Source of the DNA: Sclerurus mexicanus
Taxonomy: Eukaryota > Chordata > Aves > Passeriformes > Furnariidae
NCBI GenBank assembly: GCA_013396755.1
Contig: VWZF01001867.1
Span: forward strand, 248,001 to 312,000
Direction: 5' to 3'
Length of the DNA: 64,000 bases
Below, piece after piece: positions 46,401 through 60,487 of the stretch. The notes under the pieces were generated by a model. It was given only the letters and a program-made list of their open reading frames with translations, was not told the origin of the DNA and searched no databases. A program made the translations under genes and the position numbers. The number at the start of each line of letters is the position of its first letter. The stretch's first letter is position 1.

Positions 46401-49400
46401 TGGACAGTACAGTAACAGCTGTGAGGAGACCCTCAAGTTCTTGTCTTTAAAAAAAAGCTTGTTATCCCTAGCTTGCAGTTTTAGCCATGATGGTAGAGTT
46501 TAGATGATGCAGAAATAAAGTCTTCCTCTTTCCTCTTGCACTGCTGTATTGTCTCTGCAAGTTACTAATGACCTTCAAATGCAAACATTTATTTCGCTGA
46601 GACCACAAATGGACTCATCAGAGTAGAAGCTAAATTGCTCTAAAGTAGTACAACAGACATTGCTTTATTTTAGCGGAGGACCAAATTGTTTACTGAGTAC
46701 TAGATAATATTGTAAAATCTTAATGAGAATGAGGTATTTGTTGGTTTTATCAGTCATCGGATCCAGGTAAGCACTAGGTTTTGGTTGGTTGGGTTTTTTT
46801 TTTTCATGCTTACCTTGAACTCCTAATGCCTGCAAAATGCCTGGTAACTGAATTTTCTCAGTCAGATGAACAAGTTGCCTAGGTGATCTGAGGGTTTAAA
46901 ACTGCAGTCTTTCTCTCCTAAACATTTGCATTCACCCTTTCGGTTTGTAATACCTTGCAGTAAGTGATTCAACTTACCTTAAATAATGCGTGTGTGCACT
47001 TGTGAAGTGATGGCAAATTCACATGCTGGCTCTCCCTGTGGTCATTTGTCCACCTCTGTCTTGAGATGGTGTAAATTGCCATGTGTTGCCTAACACAAAG
47101 GTTAAAACAACCTTCTCCCTTCCCCCTCACTTCCTTTTTTTTTTTTTCTTTAAACCCCACACTGATGCCTCTTCCTGCTTGAGACTAGAACCTGGTTCAT
47201 GAAATTTTTAGGAACGGCTGCGTTCTGTGCCAACTTTTGGCCGAGTGAATGGTTTCAAATAGCAGTTCTGTTTCTATAGGAGAGGTTTCTTGTAGCAATA
47301 CAATGCAATTTTACCATTGTTAATTGCAAATTTTAGTTTCACAGAAGCCTGATTATTTGTGTACTGGGGAGGAAGAAGGTTTGTGCATTTAGATTTACTG
47401 GAAAACTTAAGAAATGTCCAGGGGTTTTAGTTCATGGAGGAACAGAAATGTCCCTGCTCTCTGTTAGTACAAACTTCAGAGTCGTTTTATAGTCTTGTCT
47501 TCTGTGGTCAATGACCAGCCCATCTTGGTGTGTGAAGAAAATCAAGAGGAAAATGCATGGCAAGGAAACTCAGTGTGTAGGTCATGTCACTATAGGTTCA
47601 TGCAGTACCTTGCAGTTTGGTGGTTCAGCTTTCCTGGCATTTCTTAACAACCCTGCTTGAAGTCTGGCCATTGAATAGCGATGTGGTTGGGAATGTTGCT
47701 TCTCTTCCACATCTCAAATCTCTCTAGTCCGTTTGATCAATACGTTGTTGCATGCCCCAATCATATAATTAAGGGAGGGTTATTTTTCCAGTCAGCCAAG
47801 GGCAAACTAAGAAGTCTCTCAAAAATACTTGCGACTTGAAGTCAAAGTGTGTACTTTCAGTATTTCTGTTGGTGTATACACTCATTACCTTATGCAAGCT
47901 GTGCTTTTTTAAGATTAATTTTCCTTTGCTCCAATACATGTATCTGTTCTGCCTTGAGAGATGAAGAAAGGCAACTTCTGAGAGAACTGTTGCTGTTGGT
48001 ATTCTGCTTCTCCCACAAGTCTCAGTGGTTTTACCATTTACCTGCCAGGGAGCACAAATAAGGGAGGCAAGAATCCTGTGTAAATGGTTGTATTTACCAG
48101 AACAAATCAGTTTAATAATTCTAAATGTAACACACATTATTAATACACACTAAAAATTTTTGGTTTAGGAAATGACAAAGAGAACCAAATGCTTTTTTTT
48201 TTCCTTCAGAAATTCCAGAAACATTTTCCTGAAAGCTGGTTTACATTAAGCTTTCAGTTAATGTAATATCTGGCTTGCTGTGCCTGGGTAATAAGCATTA
48301 TACACATGCTTTTTACAAGTACTGTCTTTAGTTTTATTAGAAAGTGGAAAGTATGTATATATTTGTTAATAGAGAGCCATAAGAGTGTGAGCATACTGTA
48401 TTTTCTTGTTGCTTTTACTAAGTGCATTGAATCTTTTGCTTGGAATAGTAAGACAGAGTCACAGTTAACATAATGGCAAATCTGAGCCCTTGAAAGGAGT
48501 ACTTAGCTATATTTCAACACAGCTACATTTTCATTTAATGTGAAATGGTGGTGTTCTGATTTAGATATACCCATGCCGCTCCAGCTAGCTTGAAGAGCAA
48601 CAGATCTTGAAATGAACTGAAGGGAAAATTCATTCATGTATAGTCTCTGAATTTGGCTCCCTACTACTTGGGGGATTGGGTGTATTTAAACAGAGCTGCT
48701 GTTTATATAAAGTATGTTTTGAATAGAAGCAGTTTCTGCAGGCAGGGCACAAAAGTCCCTGGAAATCCAACACCAAAGCTGTCTTTTAGTTGTTCCTACT
48801 CTTACTTTTTACGGTTCTGTGAGGTGTCACTGCCTGTGCCATACTGGGGAAGGATACTAGAGAGAGAAATCCTGTCTTTATGCATTATTTGTACACCTCA
48901 TGAATCGGGAGGTGAAGCCTCCCTGTCACTGTGAGTAGGAATCTGCACCATGGAAAACTCTCTGCTGTAATGATTGTTCTTCACATGGGGAGGAGGCAAG
49001 AGCACATAAAAGCAGACCCCATAAGCCTGAGGTGACTTGTAGAGGCCACCCTCAGCCTCTCTGTCCCGGGGAAACCAGGCTTTGAGGAGACACATCGGCA
49101 ACTGCAGTCAGCAGGGAGGAAATGGAGCATGGGGGTGAAGTCAAAGGGAAGGAAGTAGCAGCATCCTTTTGACTTGGGTGCAACAAAGGAGCTCGACCCA
49201 GTAAGGTGCAAAAATGCTTCCAATTTAATTCTAGCTGCTGGAGTGCTGAGAGCTGCTGTACCGTGTGGTAGGTGTAAGTAAAACAATAGTAATGTCTAAC
49301 AGTAAAGGGGAGCTTACCCTGATAGTCGGTAAATGCTGAGATAAACAAGTGGTAAAGGCATAAAGTACTCCTGCTTTGTTAAAGAAAACAGGGCCCTTTC

Positions 49401-49858
49401 TTCTTTCTGCAATAATTAACAGAGGCGGTAACAGTGATGGGTGCTCTTGTTTCATCCCACCTTTGTGATTATCTTGACTGAAAACACGGTGTCTTTCGTC
49501 CTTTATAAGCAAGGGCATATACCAACACTGCAACAAGTATTTCTCAAGTGATTTTTTGAGACTCTAAGAAAATGGCACCATATTAAGGTAAAATGCTGCA
49601 TTTGTGCTGCTGCTGGGAGGAAGTTAATGTATCAGCAGTTTTATCCAGCCCTCTTGTTTTTCACCATTCTGTTGTGCAAAGTGAAAGGTCAAATTCCAAG
49701 CATCTCATCTCTCAGTGTGTACTTGACATGTGGATGTAAGACTCCTCATGTGAGGAATATGCGATCATCCTCCAGGGTAGGAGGCATCTCACCTGAGATG
49801 GGTGTCTGCAGCCTGCAGGTGTCCGCATCCTAGCGAGTCACCCATGGTCTTTTTACAG

Positions 49859-49915
49859 ACGTGACTATCTGACCTGCTCGCCTAATGGAGCCGAGTATCG
49901 TTCCTGTCCCCTGGA
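49859..49915 (+). other. Candidate 57-bp internal exon (weak)
   Basis: The segment is bounded by an acceptor-like TTTTTACAG on its left and GTAAGT on its right (starting at 49916). It is 57 bases long, a multiple of three. Only one of the three frames is open, reading RDYLTCSPNGAEYRSCPL with split codons at both ends. A symmetric length, an open frame and both consensus sites are suggestive, but such combinations also arise by chance in 20 kb. The function is unknown. Confidence 0.2.
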
Positions 49916-50100
49916 GTAAGTGCACTTGATCCGATGAGTCGTGCTGTGTGAGTCTCCGCTGGCGAGCACGGCAGCCTGTACAACACGGTTTGTACCCCCG
50001 TTCACTCAGAGGAATCCTTCCTCCCGTAGTGGAACTGGAACTTTCATGAGCTCGCTGTTGCCCTGTGGCCTGGCCTTGAGCTACTGAATGTATACAATGT

Positions 50101-50106
50101 AATAAA
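50101..50106 (+). terminator. Candidate poly(A) signal AATAAA
   Basis: A canonical hexamer with a CA-containing stretch about 15 bases on and T/G-rich sequence after that, at the end of the CpG-dense block. There is no transcript support. Confidence 0.25.
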
Positions 50107-53100
50107 CTATGTAAAGGAACACAGTCTTGGATTACCTGGCTGGGTTATCTTGTGTTTCTCAAGGCTCAAACAAGAGTTATTGTCTATTTACATTTCTAAA
50201 CAATTTGTCTTTGTAGCATTATGCTTATGAGCCTGTGTGTTTCACTCCCAAGAGTAAATAAGCAAAAAGAAAGGTTTAGAAACAAGTGAGAAGGCTTGTG
50301 GAGTTGTTTGGACTTGCCTGCATGTTTTTGCCATGCTTTTAATTAGCTTTGTATTCCCATGGGTTGATTTATTTAGGATTATGCGGCATTGTTACTCTCA
50401 CTTTCGTCTGTTTTCTCATACTGGCATTTGTGTAGCAATGTGGTAAACCAGATCAAGGCAGTTATCAAACTGAAAACTCCTGCATACACCAGCTCAGTCT
50501 TCACCTGGATCATTTTCCTGATTTAGTTAATCCAAAATTGCACAAATGCTATTGCTGGTGCAGAGGGAAGGGCTGAGTAGAAGTGGTAAGGGAAAACAAG
50601 CACTTCATGGCAGCAGTGCCCATTGATGCGTGATTAAATTCTTTTGTAGAACTAAACACAAGGTGTAAGGCACAACATTTAGCAAGTTAACTGGTTTAGA
50701 AGTTACTGCTTAAAGGAAATGGCTGTTGTTGGAAAACACGATACCACCCCATTGGTCAAAGTGAAAGCATAAAGAATTTCTTGAAAACTAATTTGCCTGC
50801 AGTAGGCAAAAGAACTGCATTATGGCAGTTAATGCAGGCAGACCTGGACCTGAGTGCTGGCAGGTGATTTGAGACGCTTTCAGCTACAACTGTCTCTGTC
50901 TCCTCAGAGCAGGCTTGTGTCCCTGGCTAGGATATTCCACTTTGTACCCTTCATGGAAGTTTAAGCAGATTCCTCCACAGTTTCAGTTCAAGTGAACTGT
51001 GAGATGTAGTGCTCATGAGTGTTCCTCCCAATTGTAGGGTAACAGGTGGGTGGTGGGTTAGTACCTGAGTCATCTTTTCTCTGGATGCTCTAAGTGTCTG
51101 GAGAGGAATGGATATATTTTGGCCATTAGAATGCCAAAGAAATGTGGAGGAGCAGTACTGGCACTTAGCATAGCCTTCTGGTAGAGTAACTTTTGCCAGC
51201 AAGACATCAACATACGATTTGGTGTAATTAGCACATGAGGCCTGATAGTATCTGGTCACTCCTCGCTGATCTGTCTGTCTGCTGGAGAGCTTCCCGCCTC
51301 CCAGCACCTAATTGCCTTGCTCTCCTGAGTCACTGCACTTCTGCATTGATGTCTCCTAGATTAGAGTGACTGCTGAGAGATAAGAACTGTTCACTCCTAA
51401 TCCTGCTCTTCCTCCTTCTGTCCCTGTGCTCGCCCTCTCCTATCTTGAAAGGCTCGGCCTGCTTTTGCTGATGACAGGCACGAAAGACTGCTATGGGGTG
51501 TTCATGGTCTTTTCTTGTTTCTGTTTGAGTTGGGTAAGCATTGCTAGGGAGATAAATGGATCCAGGAGCTCTGGAGACAGGACTGATGGTCTGCAGGGGG
51601 TGAGGTGCACAAGGGCAGGAGGGGATAAACTTGTCCAGGCTTCGCATTGTGTTTGCAGGGTGGGAAACATCAGCTGAAGGTGGAAGCAACAGCTTCTTTC
51701 TTTACTGCCCTCTGAGTCCTGCTCCTGGCAAGTTCTGGAACCTGCTGAGTATCATGCTGACCTGAACAAATATTACTGTAGTTAAAAAAGCTACTTGTAA
51801 TAATACTGACAGACCCAGTGAAGCACAGCAATATATGTGCTCTTTTAGCTTTGCTGCTAGTACCCAGAATATTCTTGCAACTCAGCTTATTTTAGCATAT
51901 GGTGTTGCATTTGAGGTCCTGGCAAATAAGTTAGAGCCAGTCTCTAGGTTCATGATGTACGATTTACAGGACCCAGGAGTACAGATGTTTGAAAGGAGAT
52001 CTGTATTTTTGTTGTTCTGTGGTGTACCTGTGTGTGGGACTGTTACTTTTTCCCTACTATAAAAACTTTAATTTGAAGACACTCATTTTTTTCAAAGGTT
52101 AAAATGTCCGTTCTTATAAGATAGTTACTGCATTATTTAGTATACTCTAGTTAAATCTTTTTAGCGGGAACTATGGCATTAGACTTTCTCAGTGTTGGTA
52201 TTGTTGTTAGCAGGTTACATACAAATTAAAGATACACTTGCTTCAAGCAGCCCGAAGCAGTAGGAGTAAGAACTTCCAATGGGATGAATTTCAAGTTTAC
52301 TTATTGCTGTAAGCTATTGTGTTATAACTGCAGCAGGCTTTGGGATATTAAATTAGTAAAAGTACTTTAAAAATCAGTTGTTGAAGGAAGAGAACTTGAT
52401 GTACTAAAATTCTTGTTGAAAACTATGAGTTTTTCCAGATATTTCATAAGGTCTTCCATCTTTAGTTCAGCTTTGAATAACTGTCTGCTCTGTGAAGCTT
52501 TACCTCAGCGAAAACTACTTGGCATTCTTTAGCTATGTTCAGAATCTTGGTGATGTTGTTTTAATTAGTAGTTTTACCTGTGAGTATGTAATTAATCCTT
52601 CAGTGATTCTTGTGGGATTTTGTTTCATTTGGCTTGTTTTGGGTTTTTTTTAAGGCATGGTTTACTGGTGCTGTTGAAAGAGCTGAGTGAGCCCTCTCAG
52701 CAGATGTTGTCATTAGAAAGGGAATTGAAGCAGTGTCAGGTCACAAGTTGACTTTCTATGCCCAGAAAAATATCTTTGGATTTTGAGGGGTGAGGGGCTA
52801 GGTAACAGAGTAGATCAGTTTTTGCGGTGGTATCGTAGAAAGGTAATGTTTGTTCCCATGTGCAAACTAATGTATGCTTTTAAGGATATGCTGTACTTTC
52901 ATAAATTCTTTCGTGGTGAAGAAAAATCCAAAAAGAGTCTATATAGGCTCTCAAGATCAAACTCATAAATAAGTGATAGCGCTGTAGGTTCCTTCAGAGC
53001 AATAAAGAATCTTTGCTTACCGTGGATGATTGCACATAAACAAAGATGCATTTTAATATCTAATGCATTCAAGAATCAAGTCTCGCATCGGTTAGCTGCT

Positions 53101-54075
53101 CAAAGTGATCAAGTGTCGTCTTCCCTTACCCGTAGCCTAACTGCATGGAGGAGAATATTAAAGCTTCAGTCCAGGTACTCTGTGGGCCTGTGGTGATGTT
53201 AGCATTTCCAAGGAGAAATACACTGAATGAAAGTAAATGCACTGCAGTATTCCCTGACCATGATGATGGCATGGGGCAGACAATCTCATTGCCTCACTGT
53301 TACTTCATGCAGTTCTGTCTACTGCTATAAGGTTAACAGATAGTAAGGATATACTCTAAATAGTCTGTCCTGAAAGAGCTTTGGTGCATCTGGAGCTGGC
53401 TATAAACAAATGGTATCTGACAGTATCGGGCTTCAGATCATTGCTTGCTTTCTGGTGTGTCTTCATGGAGATAGTATAGTGCAGCCTTCATTACCCCAAA
53501 TGTTGTTCAAATTCAGAAGACATTTTAACAGCCCAAAGGCTTTGAAGTAGATGTTTGCCAAAAAGAATAGCACTTGCTCTTGCTGAGCTGCATCTTCAAG
53601 TTTTTCGTGTAGCCTCTTGAGTGTATGATAAGTTAGAGTTAATAAAAGAATCTATCTTCCTTGGAGAAGAAATACTCATTGCTTGCTCTCTAGTCACAAG
53701 ATGAGGAAAATATGTCTGTTGTGCAGAAAATAAGGTCAGGAACAAAGAGAAAGTGCAGCAAGCATGATGATCCATTGTCTAGGTCAGGGCTGAGAAGTAA
53801 ATCAAGCCCACACAAGAGTTTGGTCTCAATTCATTCCAATTTTACTTCAACAATTAGGGAACTTCTAATGAATTTGTTGTTACTCAGTAATGGAGTTTCT
53901 GCTTGGAACCTTGTGAAGTACTTTTCAGATTTATTGACCTTCTTGCAGTTCCATGCTTTTCTTCATCCCACTTGCATGAATGTAAAGAGGAAAGCCAGAA
54001 ATCTGCCTGGCAGTGGGCAGCCCAGTGGTTGTTGTCTGTCTGGGCTTGCTTTCAGCCCACTGGGAAGACAGGCAG

Positions 54076-54107
54076 CCCCTGCTACACTGCTACCCCCTGC
54101 TACACTG
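54076..54107. repeat. 18-bp tandem duplication
   Basis: CCCCTGCTACACTG starts at 54076 and again at 54094, an 18-bp period with nearly two units. Confidence 0.85.
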
Positions 54108-56911
54108 ATGTTCAAATTTAAGGGTTTTTTTGTGTAAGTACATTCACAACCACTTGCCCCCAAAAGGAGTGTCAAGCTTGGTTTCTGAACGTATATATGT
54201 AGGTAAAAAAGTACGAAGATAAAAAGAAGAGGCATAAAGATGATAGGAAGGCATGTTAAAGTTCCTGTGTAGGAAATGAAGTTCAAATGGATTCCAGCTA
54301 CAAGTACTAAGGTGTTTCTTCCTTTTCCCCTTGCTCTTTCCCTCACCTTCCCTTCCCTGTTGAGTTGAGCTTAATTTTTAACTTTATTTCAGTCTGACGG
54401 AAGACAACCTGCATTTTAAACACAGTCTTGTAAACTAATCTGTATTTCAGACATTCTTGCAAACTTGATGTTGCAGGTAACATCAAAATGTCGTTTCATG
54501 CTCTGAAGCAGCAGGAGGATAAAACACCTCAAATTCAAAGTGCTTTTAAAAGTCAATACTTGTCTGGAGTTAGAAGAAAATACCATAGGATGAAATTATT
54601 TTAATTCAAAGAGTGAGACAATGCTGATAAATGTTGGTTTCAGGAAGTTTGCTGGTAACTAATTGCATTTGTAAATAATGTTCCCTGTGCTTCTAGTATA
54701 GTATTTGATTTAACTTTTTTGTGATTTTAAACCCAGACTGATGACCTGCAATTTTTATGAGGTAGCTGTGCACTGCATTCACTGGACCTCTTATCCTGAG
54801 GGTGAAATATGAAAACTGTATGTTTTATACCACATTAAAAAGAATAGGGAAAAAGAAAATGACTTATTATTAAGTCCATTGATCCCTTTCCTTGTCATGA
54901 ATTATTCACATACTAGTGTGATTGATTTTGCTAGGGGGTTTTTTAACACCTTTTAAAGAGAAGAACAAATATGAACATAATACCTGGTATCAATATAATA
55001 CCTAGTTATCTTCATACCTTAGTTTGTCTCAAGTTTGTGTTAATTACCAGGTTTTTGAGACTAAAGTAGTGAGTCAGTATAATTAGTTTTCCTGAATAAC
55101 TCTGGAAAAACTATCATTTTATTGTTTGATAGAATCATCTTGTCTTCTCCTTACCTCTGCTAAGGACCTGGGATGGCTACAATTGTGGGTTGGAGGCATC
55201 AGCGTTCATGCACATGTGTTTGTCCTGTAAGGCCATATGTTATGAATCAAAGCTTACCTTCACAGTAGTAAAACTGTAATACGTTTTCCACCATTTTCAG
55301 TTATGTGTTCATGGCATGATATTCTGTACTTTGAACAATTTACAGTGATTGTCCTTTGTAAATGGTCATTATTCTATGAAATTAATGTGTTCTCCAGGAT
55401 ACTTGGCTTCAGTTTTGTCCTTGGATTTGCTGTGGCTATTTCAATAACACCAGAAGTTGCGTCGTCTTTTCTGCTCGCTGGCTTTGTTCGAAGCAGCTTT
55501 GGCTTGCAAATGCTGACAGATGTTTGTTCTTTCTTGTTCATGGTGATGGATTTGCAATAAACCCTTGCTAGCAGATAGAAGGCATGTGAATTAATTGACT
55601 GTATGAGTATGTGTGCTTCCGTGTTCAGGATTTTTAAACAATCTGTTGAGACCTCTAATTACACATCACTGGCTTCTGGTTGGGTTTTTTCCTGCAGTTT
55701 TCATGGTATTGGCATGCTATTGTCAGGAGTTCTTACAAATTTCCAACTATTGCAGAAAAAAAAAAGGATTTTATTTTTAGACTTTTAGATCTTTCACATA
55801 AAACTATATAATTTAGATTTTTTTCCTCTCATTCTAGTAGCTCAAGCCTTTAGGCTGTGATAGTGCCTTTGAAACTATTAAAAATTATCCTTTCTAGAAA
55901 CACAAATATGCTTAGCATTGAAATAGAGTGTGGACCTACTGTTTATCTTTTTATCTGCATTAAGACAAGTAGGGTTCCAGGATACCCTAAAAATTGACCA
56001 GATGCTGAATCAGAAATATTCACCTGGAACTGATGAATTCCATGTATTTCCATTTCTTTTTCCCAGCTCAGTGATGCTTTGTGCTAGAGCCTGTGTTTTT
56101 CTGTAGTGGTGGTTTGTGACCAAAGGAAAAAAATCATACTTCCAAGGTAGTACTACCCCAAAGTAAGGCAAGGCATTCAATACCTTGTAATGAGAGAATA
56201 GGAATTCCATGGATATTCTTAATACAGGTAAAAGTGACAGAATAATGTCTTATTCTGTACGCTACTTTACCAAAAATCAATACTGGTGGGTTCTTGCCTT
56301 TGGTAGTGATAGTAGGTCCTTGACTTCTCACTGCTCCTGTATACTCTGTATACTTGTTTGGAACTGATATGCTGTCATTTTTCTGTATGAGAAATATAAA
56401 GGATCAAATAAAATCATGCGTATTTAGATAAATGTGTAAATTGTGTCTTGTATGTTGTTGTTTTTTTATGATTTGTAAACACTCCAAGCCATGCCTTCAG
56501 AATATGTCTGGTAGCTGAATCTTCTGCCACAGTTGTCATTTTTGACAGCAGGACTTCTGTTGCCAGCAGCTCTGGTGTAGATAGTGGCTTTGGTAGGGTG
56601 ACCGATAATTTCTTCACATATTAATGATGACCTTGATTTCCAGAGAAGATGAACGTGTGTCCTCAGTATGCCCCTATGGCTCTCTTAGAGTAAGAAGTAC
56701 ACTCAGGCCAAAGTGTGAAGGAGATGAATAGTTCATCAGGGAGTTCTGCTAAGTGTTGCTTATTTATTTCCTGATTCTTGTTTCTGGAGGCTGTCCATCC
56801 TTGTATCAATTCTGGAAATACATTATGCTTTGTTGGATGTACTTGAACTTGCCTCTGACCCGTGTTTCCAATGGTGCATTGCAGAAGTTATGTTACCTGG
56901 GTGTCCACCAG

Positions 56912-57072
56912 TCATAGAATCGTTTAGATTGGAGAAGACCTTTAAGGTCATTGAGTACAACAGTTAGTCCAGCACTACCAAGTCCATCACTAAACCATGT
57001 CCCTAAGTACCACATCTACACGTCTTAAAGGAGTTAGTTGTCCCTGACAACTTGGCAGTGTTTCAACCTGTC
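56912..57072 (-). mobile_element. CR1 3'-end fragment, minus orientation
   Basis: TCATAGAATCGTTTAGATTG, then GAGAAGACCTTTAAGGTCAT and CACTAAACCATGTCCCTAAG then CACATCTACACGTCTTAAA match the reverse complement of the CR1 3' UTR closely. The last 40 bases are weaker (TTGGCAGTGTTTCAACC against TGGGCAGCCTGTTCCAA). It is heavily truncated at its 5' end. Confidence 0.93.
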
Positions 57073-60000
57073 CTCCCAGTTGCTTGAAATACATCTGCAT
57101 TTCTGCTTCTGGAATACACTCATCTATGTGTCTTTTCTTCTCCCAGATTCTTAATCCCCATCAAAAGTGATTGAGAAGGATTTGGTTGCTCAGGAGTTCA
57201 TAGAGAGAGAGATGCCCAATGTGTAGGTGGAATAAGACATTTCACTGGCCTTTGCTACCGCAGAGGGATGTAGTGACCACTCTGTTCCTCTGTGTGTTGT
57301 TCATGCTTGAGGGATGATTGGTTAGCTTGACAGCCGTGGCGATATCCTGTGGCTACTAGTTCTTGTGGTATTGGCCAGTCCTTTGTTTTCTTCTTGACAT
57401 GTTGCATTCAGACTTAGAAGGTCTATTGTGTTGGCTTTCTCTCAACTGAGGATCCTAAACTACAACTTCTTCAGCATGGGCTCGAATGACAGAACATACA
57501 GCTGTGAGCCGGCTGTGCTCCTGCCCCTCACACTGCTCCCAGCCCCACTGCTGCTGCTTTTTGAGTAACTCTGCATCCAGATTGCACGGATCTGTGCAAT
57601 AATTAAAATAAAACAAGGATTCTTATGGACATTCTGTGAACTCATTGGGGGAAATGAAAAACAATCATCTTATTGGCTTCCATTCAGAAGAATGGTGGCT
57701 GCTGTGCAGTTGTTTTTGCCTTGCTGTGTGAGCTTGTAACAAATGTCTCATTGTTTTGCTCTCAGTTCTTGCAGATGCTGGGCTTGCACTAACTATCACT
57801 GCTGTAGCTTCAAGCTTGGCTGTTAGATGTCTGTAAACAGCAGTAGTGCATGAGGGCCCCAGCTTGTGACTGGGGTTCTGCTGAGCTGTAAGCCGTCAAA
57901 TGTTTGCATTTTTTAGTGTTTTCACTTGTTAAATGGAAGGCAGCTAAATAGCAGAAGTTCTGCCTTGTGACCACTTCTAATGCTGCAAGCTGCACAACAG
58001 AGAAAAGCAAATAAGGTAGAAACAGAAGAAAAAAGTTAATATAAAAATGCAAATAGTTGAAAGAGATAAAATAGAAGAGGATACATGAAAGGTACTTATC
58101 TGTGTCTAATTGGTTTTGGCTGCTTGTTCTAAACTGGTAAGGGAAGAATGTGTGCACCCTCATTTGCCAAAGGCTGACGTGCTCGGGACTGGTTCAGAGC
58201 TGCTGTCCTGCAGTACTGAGTACAAGCTTGGAGGGTGTTTACTGGTCCTTGGTTCTTGTTGACAGCTTGGTTAGTGAAAGCGGGTACTTATAGAGGAAGT
58301 AGATGTAGTGCAAGGTTATGAAATAATGGGGTAGCATTTTATCTATCTTGAAATACTGGCTTCTTTATTCACGATGGGTTTCTCTGCTTTGAGATGGCAT
58401 GTGTATTGCCCAGACACTGAGGCTTGATGTGATGTTTGTTTGATGGAATAGCCTTTCTCCACAACTGCAGAAAAGATGAGCTTATGGGGAAAAGGGCATT
58501 TCTTTGAAGAATTATAAGCATTTCTTTTTCTTACTTGTGCAAAACCTTCTGTCCTAGGTAGTCTGTTCAAAGACAGTCTCTGATTATGTGGTGCTTGTCC
58601 TGCAGGTTTTGCAATGCTAACCTGGTCTCTGATCTAAATTTGCTGTGGCTGGGTTTTAATGCCATATGTTGGTCTTTACTTTCTGAGAACTTTCACCATG
58701 AAACTGGTGTGTTGTGTGCTGGAATACTGCTTCAGACTGCTCCTTTTTTAATAACAATGCCCAAGTTTTTATGCTGTTGTTTGTCCCTTTCACCGATGAA
58801 TATCATTGGCTCTGTCATTGTCCTTTCTCTCCACATATCTTCTCCCTCAAAGAAATCATACTGCTCTCTTTGGCCTTACCTGTCACTTCTATATAGGTCA
58901 TGCCTGATTCTACATACTGTTTTAATTTTGATTTCTCTGTCTGTCTTGTCTCGGTCAGCTCCTGGCTACACCATAATTTATTACAAGTGACAGATTTGGA
59001 GGAGGAGGTCCTCTGCTGTATCATATCTCTGACTGTTGTACTGATGGCAGATGATCGTGCTGTGACATTCCCCTGCTTGGGTGTTTTAAAGAAGTTCCAG
59101 GGTGGAGAAACTGACATGCTCTGCAAATTGTAAAACCCAAAGGAGTTTAAAGTAACAGCTGCCAAACAGCTTTAACTCTTTACTTTCTCTCTTGGTTTAT
59201 ATTATGAGTGAGGAATAAAGTTAATATTTTTTTGATTAAAAAAAAATTGGACTGCATTGTGAACTGATGAGAATCAGATGCTTTATTTTTATCATGATTC
59301 TTTAAAGAGTTAAAACATGATAGCAAGGGTGTTAATTAGCAAATGTCTTTGGGTCAGGTTTTAAACCCAGCCTGAACAGGCATGGATGTTTTTAATAAAA
59401 AGACAGGTATTTAATTCCAAGAAATATACAGGTCTTATACCAGAATAAAAATGCAATTTGTTTTCTGGTTAATTTTTTTTTAAAATTATTTTCTTGGGGG
59501 CCATTTGTAGACTTTGGAGCACTTCATAATTTTGCTAACAGTCTCAAGACTTGTGTATTACATAAACTTCAGATTTCCTTGCTAGTAATCTCTGTTTAGA
59601 CTTTCTGAAAGCTATTGTAGGCATCAGCAATAGCCTGTACTTAATTTTTTTGTGCTACTGACTTCTTTTATTTTTTAACTTTTTTCCTCAGTGCTTCGGT
59701 CTCATATGTCTACCTTGACTCCTTTGCTTTCAGTCTGGACCGGGGTGGTTGTTAAGTGCAGAACATGAAAAGCAAATATTTCCTAGCTGGAAGTAAAGGG
59801 AGGCTGTCTCATTTCTCCTTCTTGGTGGGCAGGATGAGTGCAGGTTGTTTTCAGAGTGACTAGCTTGATCTGCAGGATTGCAGGTGGAATTTCGTAGTAT
59901 TATATTGTGGATCATACCAAATGGCCCTTCTGCCATCCGATACGTGAGTGTAGTACTGCAGAAATTACAGGTGGTGTATGAGATGAGACCACATCTCTTT

Positions 60001-60487
60001 TTGTAGACAGGGAAGGGTGATCAAGTGCAGCAATATGTTAACTTCTGTGTTTGACCTAAATATGCCTGGAACGCAGTTTGGAGTATGAATCATGAGCCCT
60101 ATGAAAGTGTGGGAGTGTGGTACTGGAACAGACTGGATTTTCATCTCTGCAGCAAGTGCCTTGTGAGCATTTCTTGAATCCGACTGACCTCATCTTAAAA
60201 CTGAGTTTTGCTTCACTTCAGTCTTGTGGGTCACAGGATGTTTCTAAGCATTTCACTGTTATTAGTAATACTGTACTGCCCGGTGCAAATTTTCCAATAC
60301 TTTTTATCTGCAAGAGTGGCTGAAATAGTTGTCATAGTTCATGGAATAAGGCAATTGTGCTGGCCTTCACTGCCATGCAGGGATGTGCATAGATGGGGCT
60401 GTAACCCAACAGCTTGATCCATCTGAGTTCAGTGAAAGTTGCAATTGCACAAATACTCTCATGTTAACAAAAAAAGAAAAAAAGAAA

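Larger units (their letters stand above)
49823..50125 (+). other. CpG-dense block with candidate exon and poly(A) signal
   Basis: I count 15 CpG dinucleotides between 49823 and 50054, far above the AT-rich, CpG-poor surroundings. The block holds a 57-bp open segment with splice-like borders (49859-49915) and a canonical AATAAA at 50101-50106 followed by ACACAG and then T/G-rich DNA. It could be an alternative terminal exon, a lncRNA exon, a conserved element or a small orphan CpG cluster. No known protein is recognised. Confidence 0.3.

Noticed and set aside
58586..58990. 134-codon hydrophobic frame resembling a membrane protein
   Set aside because: T-rich DNA translates to Leu/Phe/Ser-rich frames by composition. 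No ordered helices of a known family are seen, and another plus-strand frame overlaps it.
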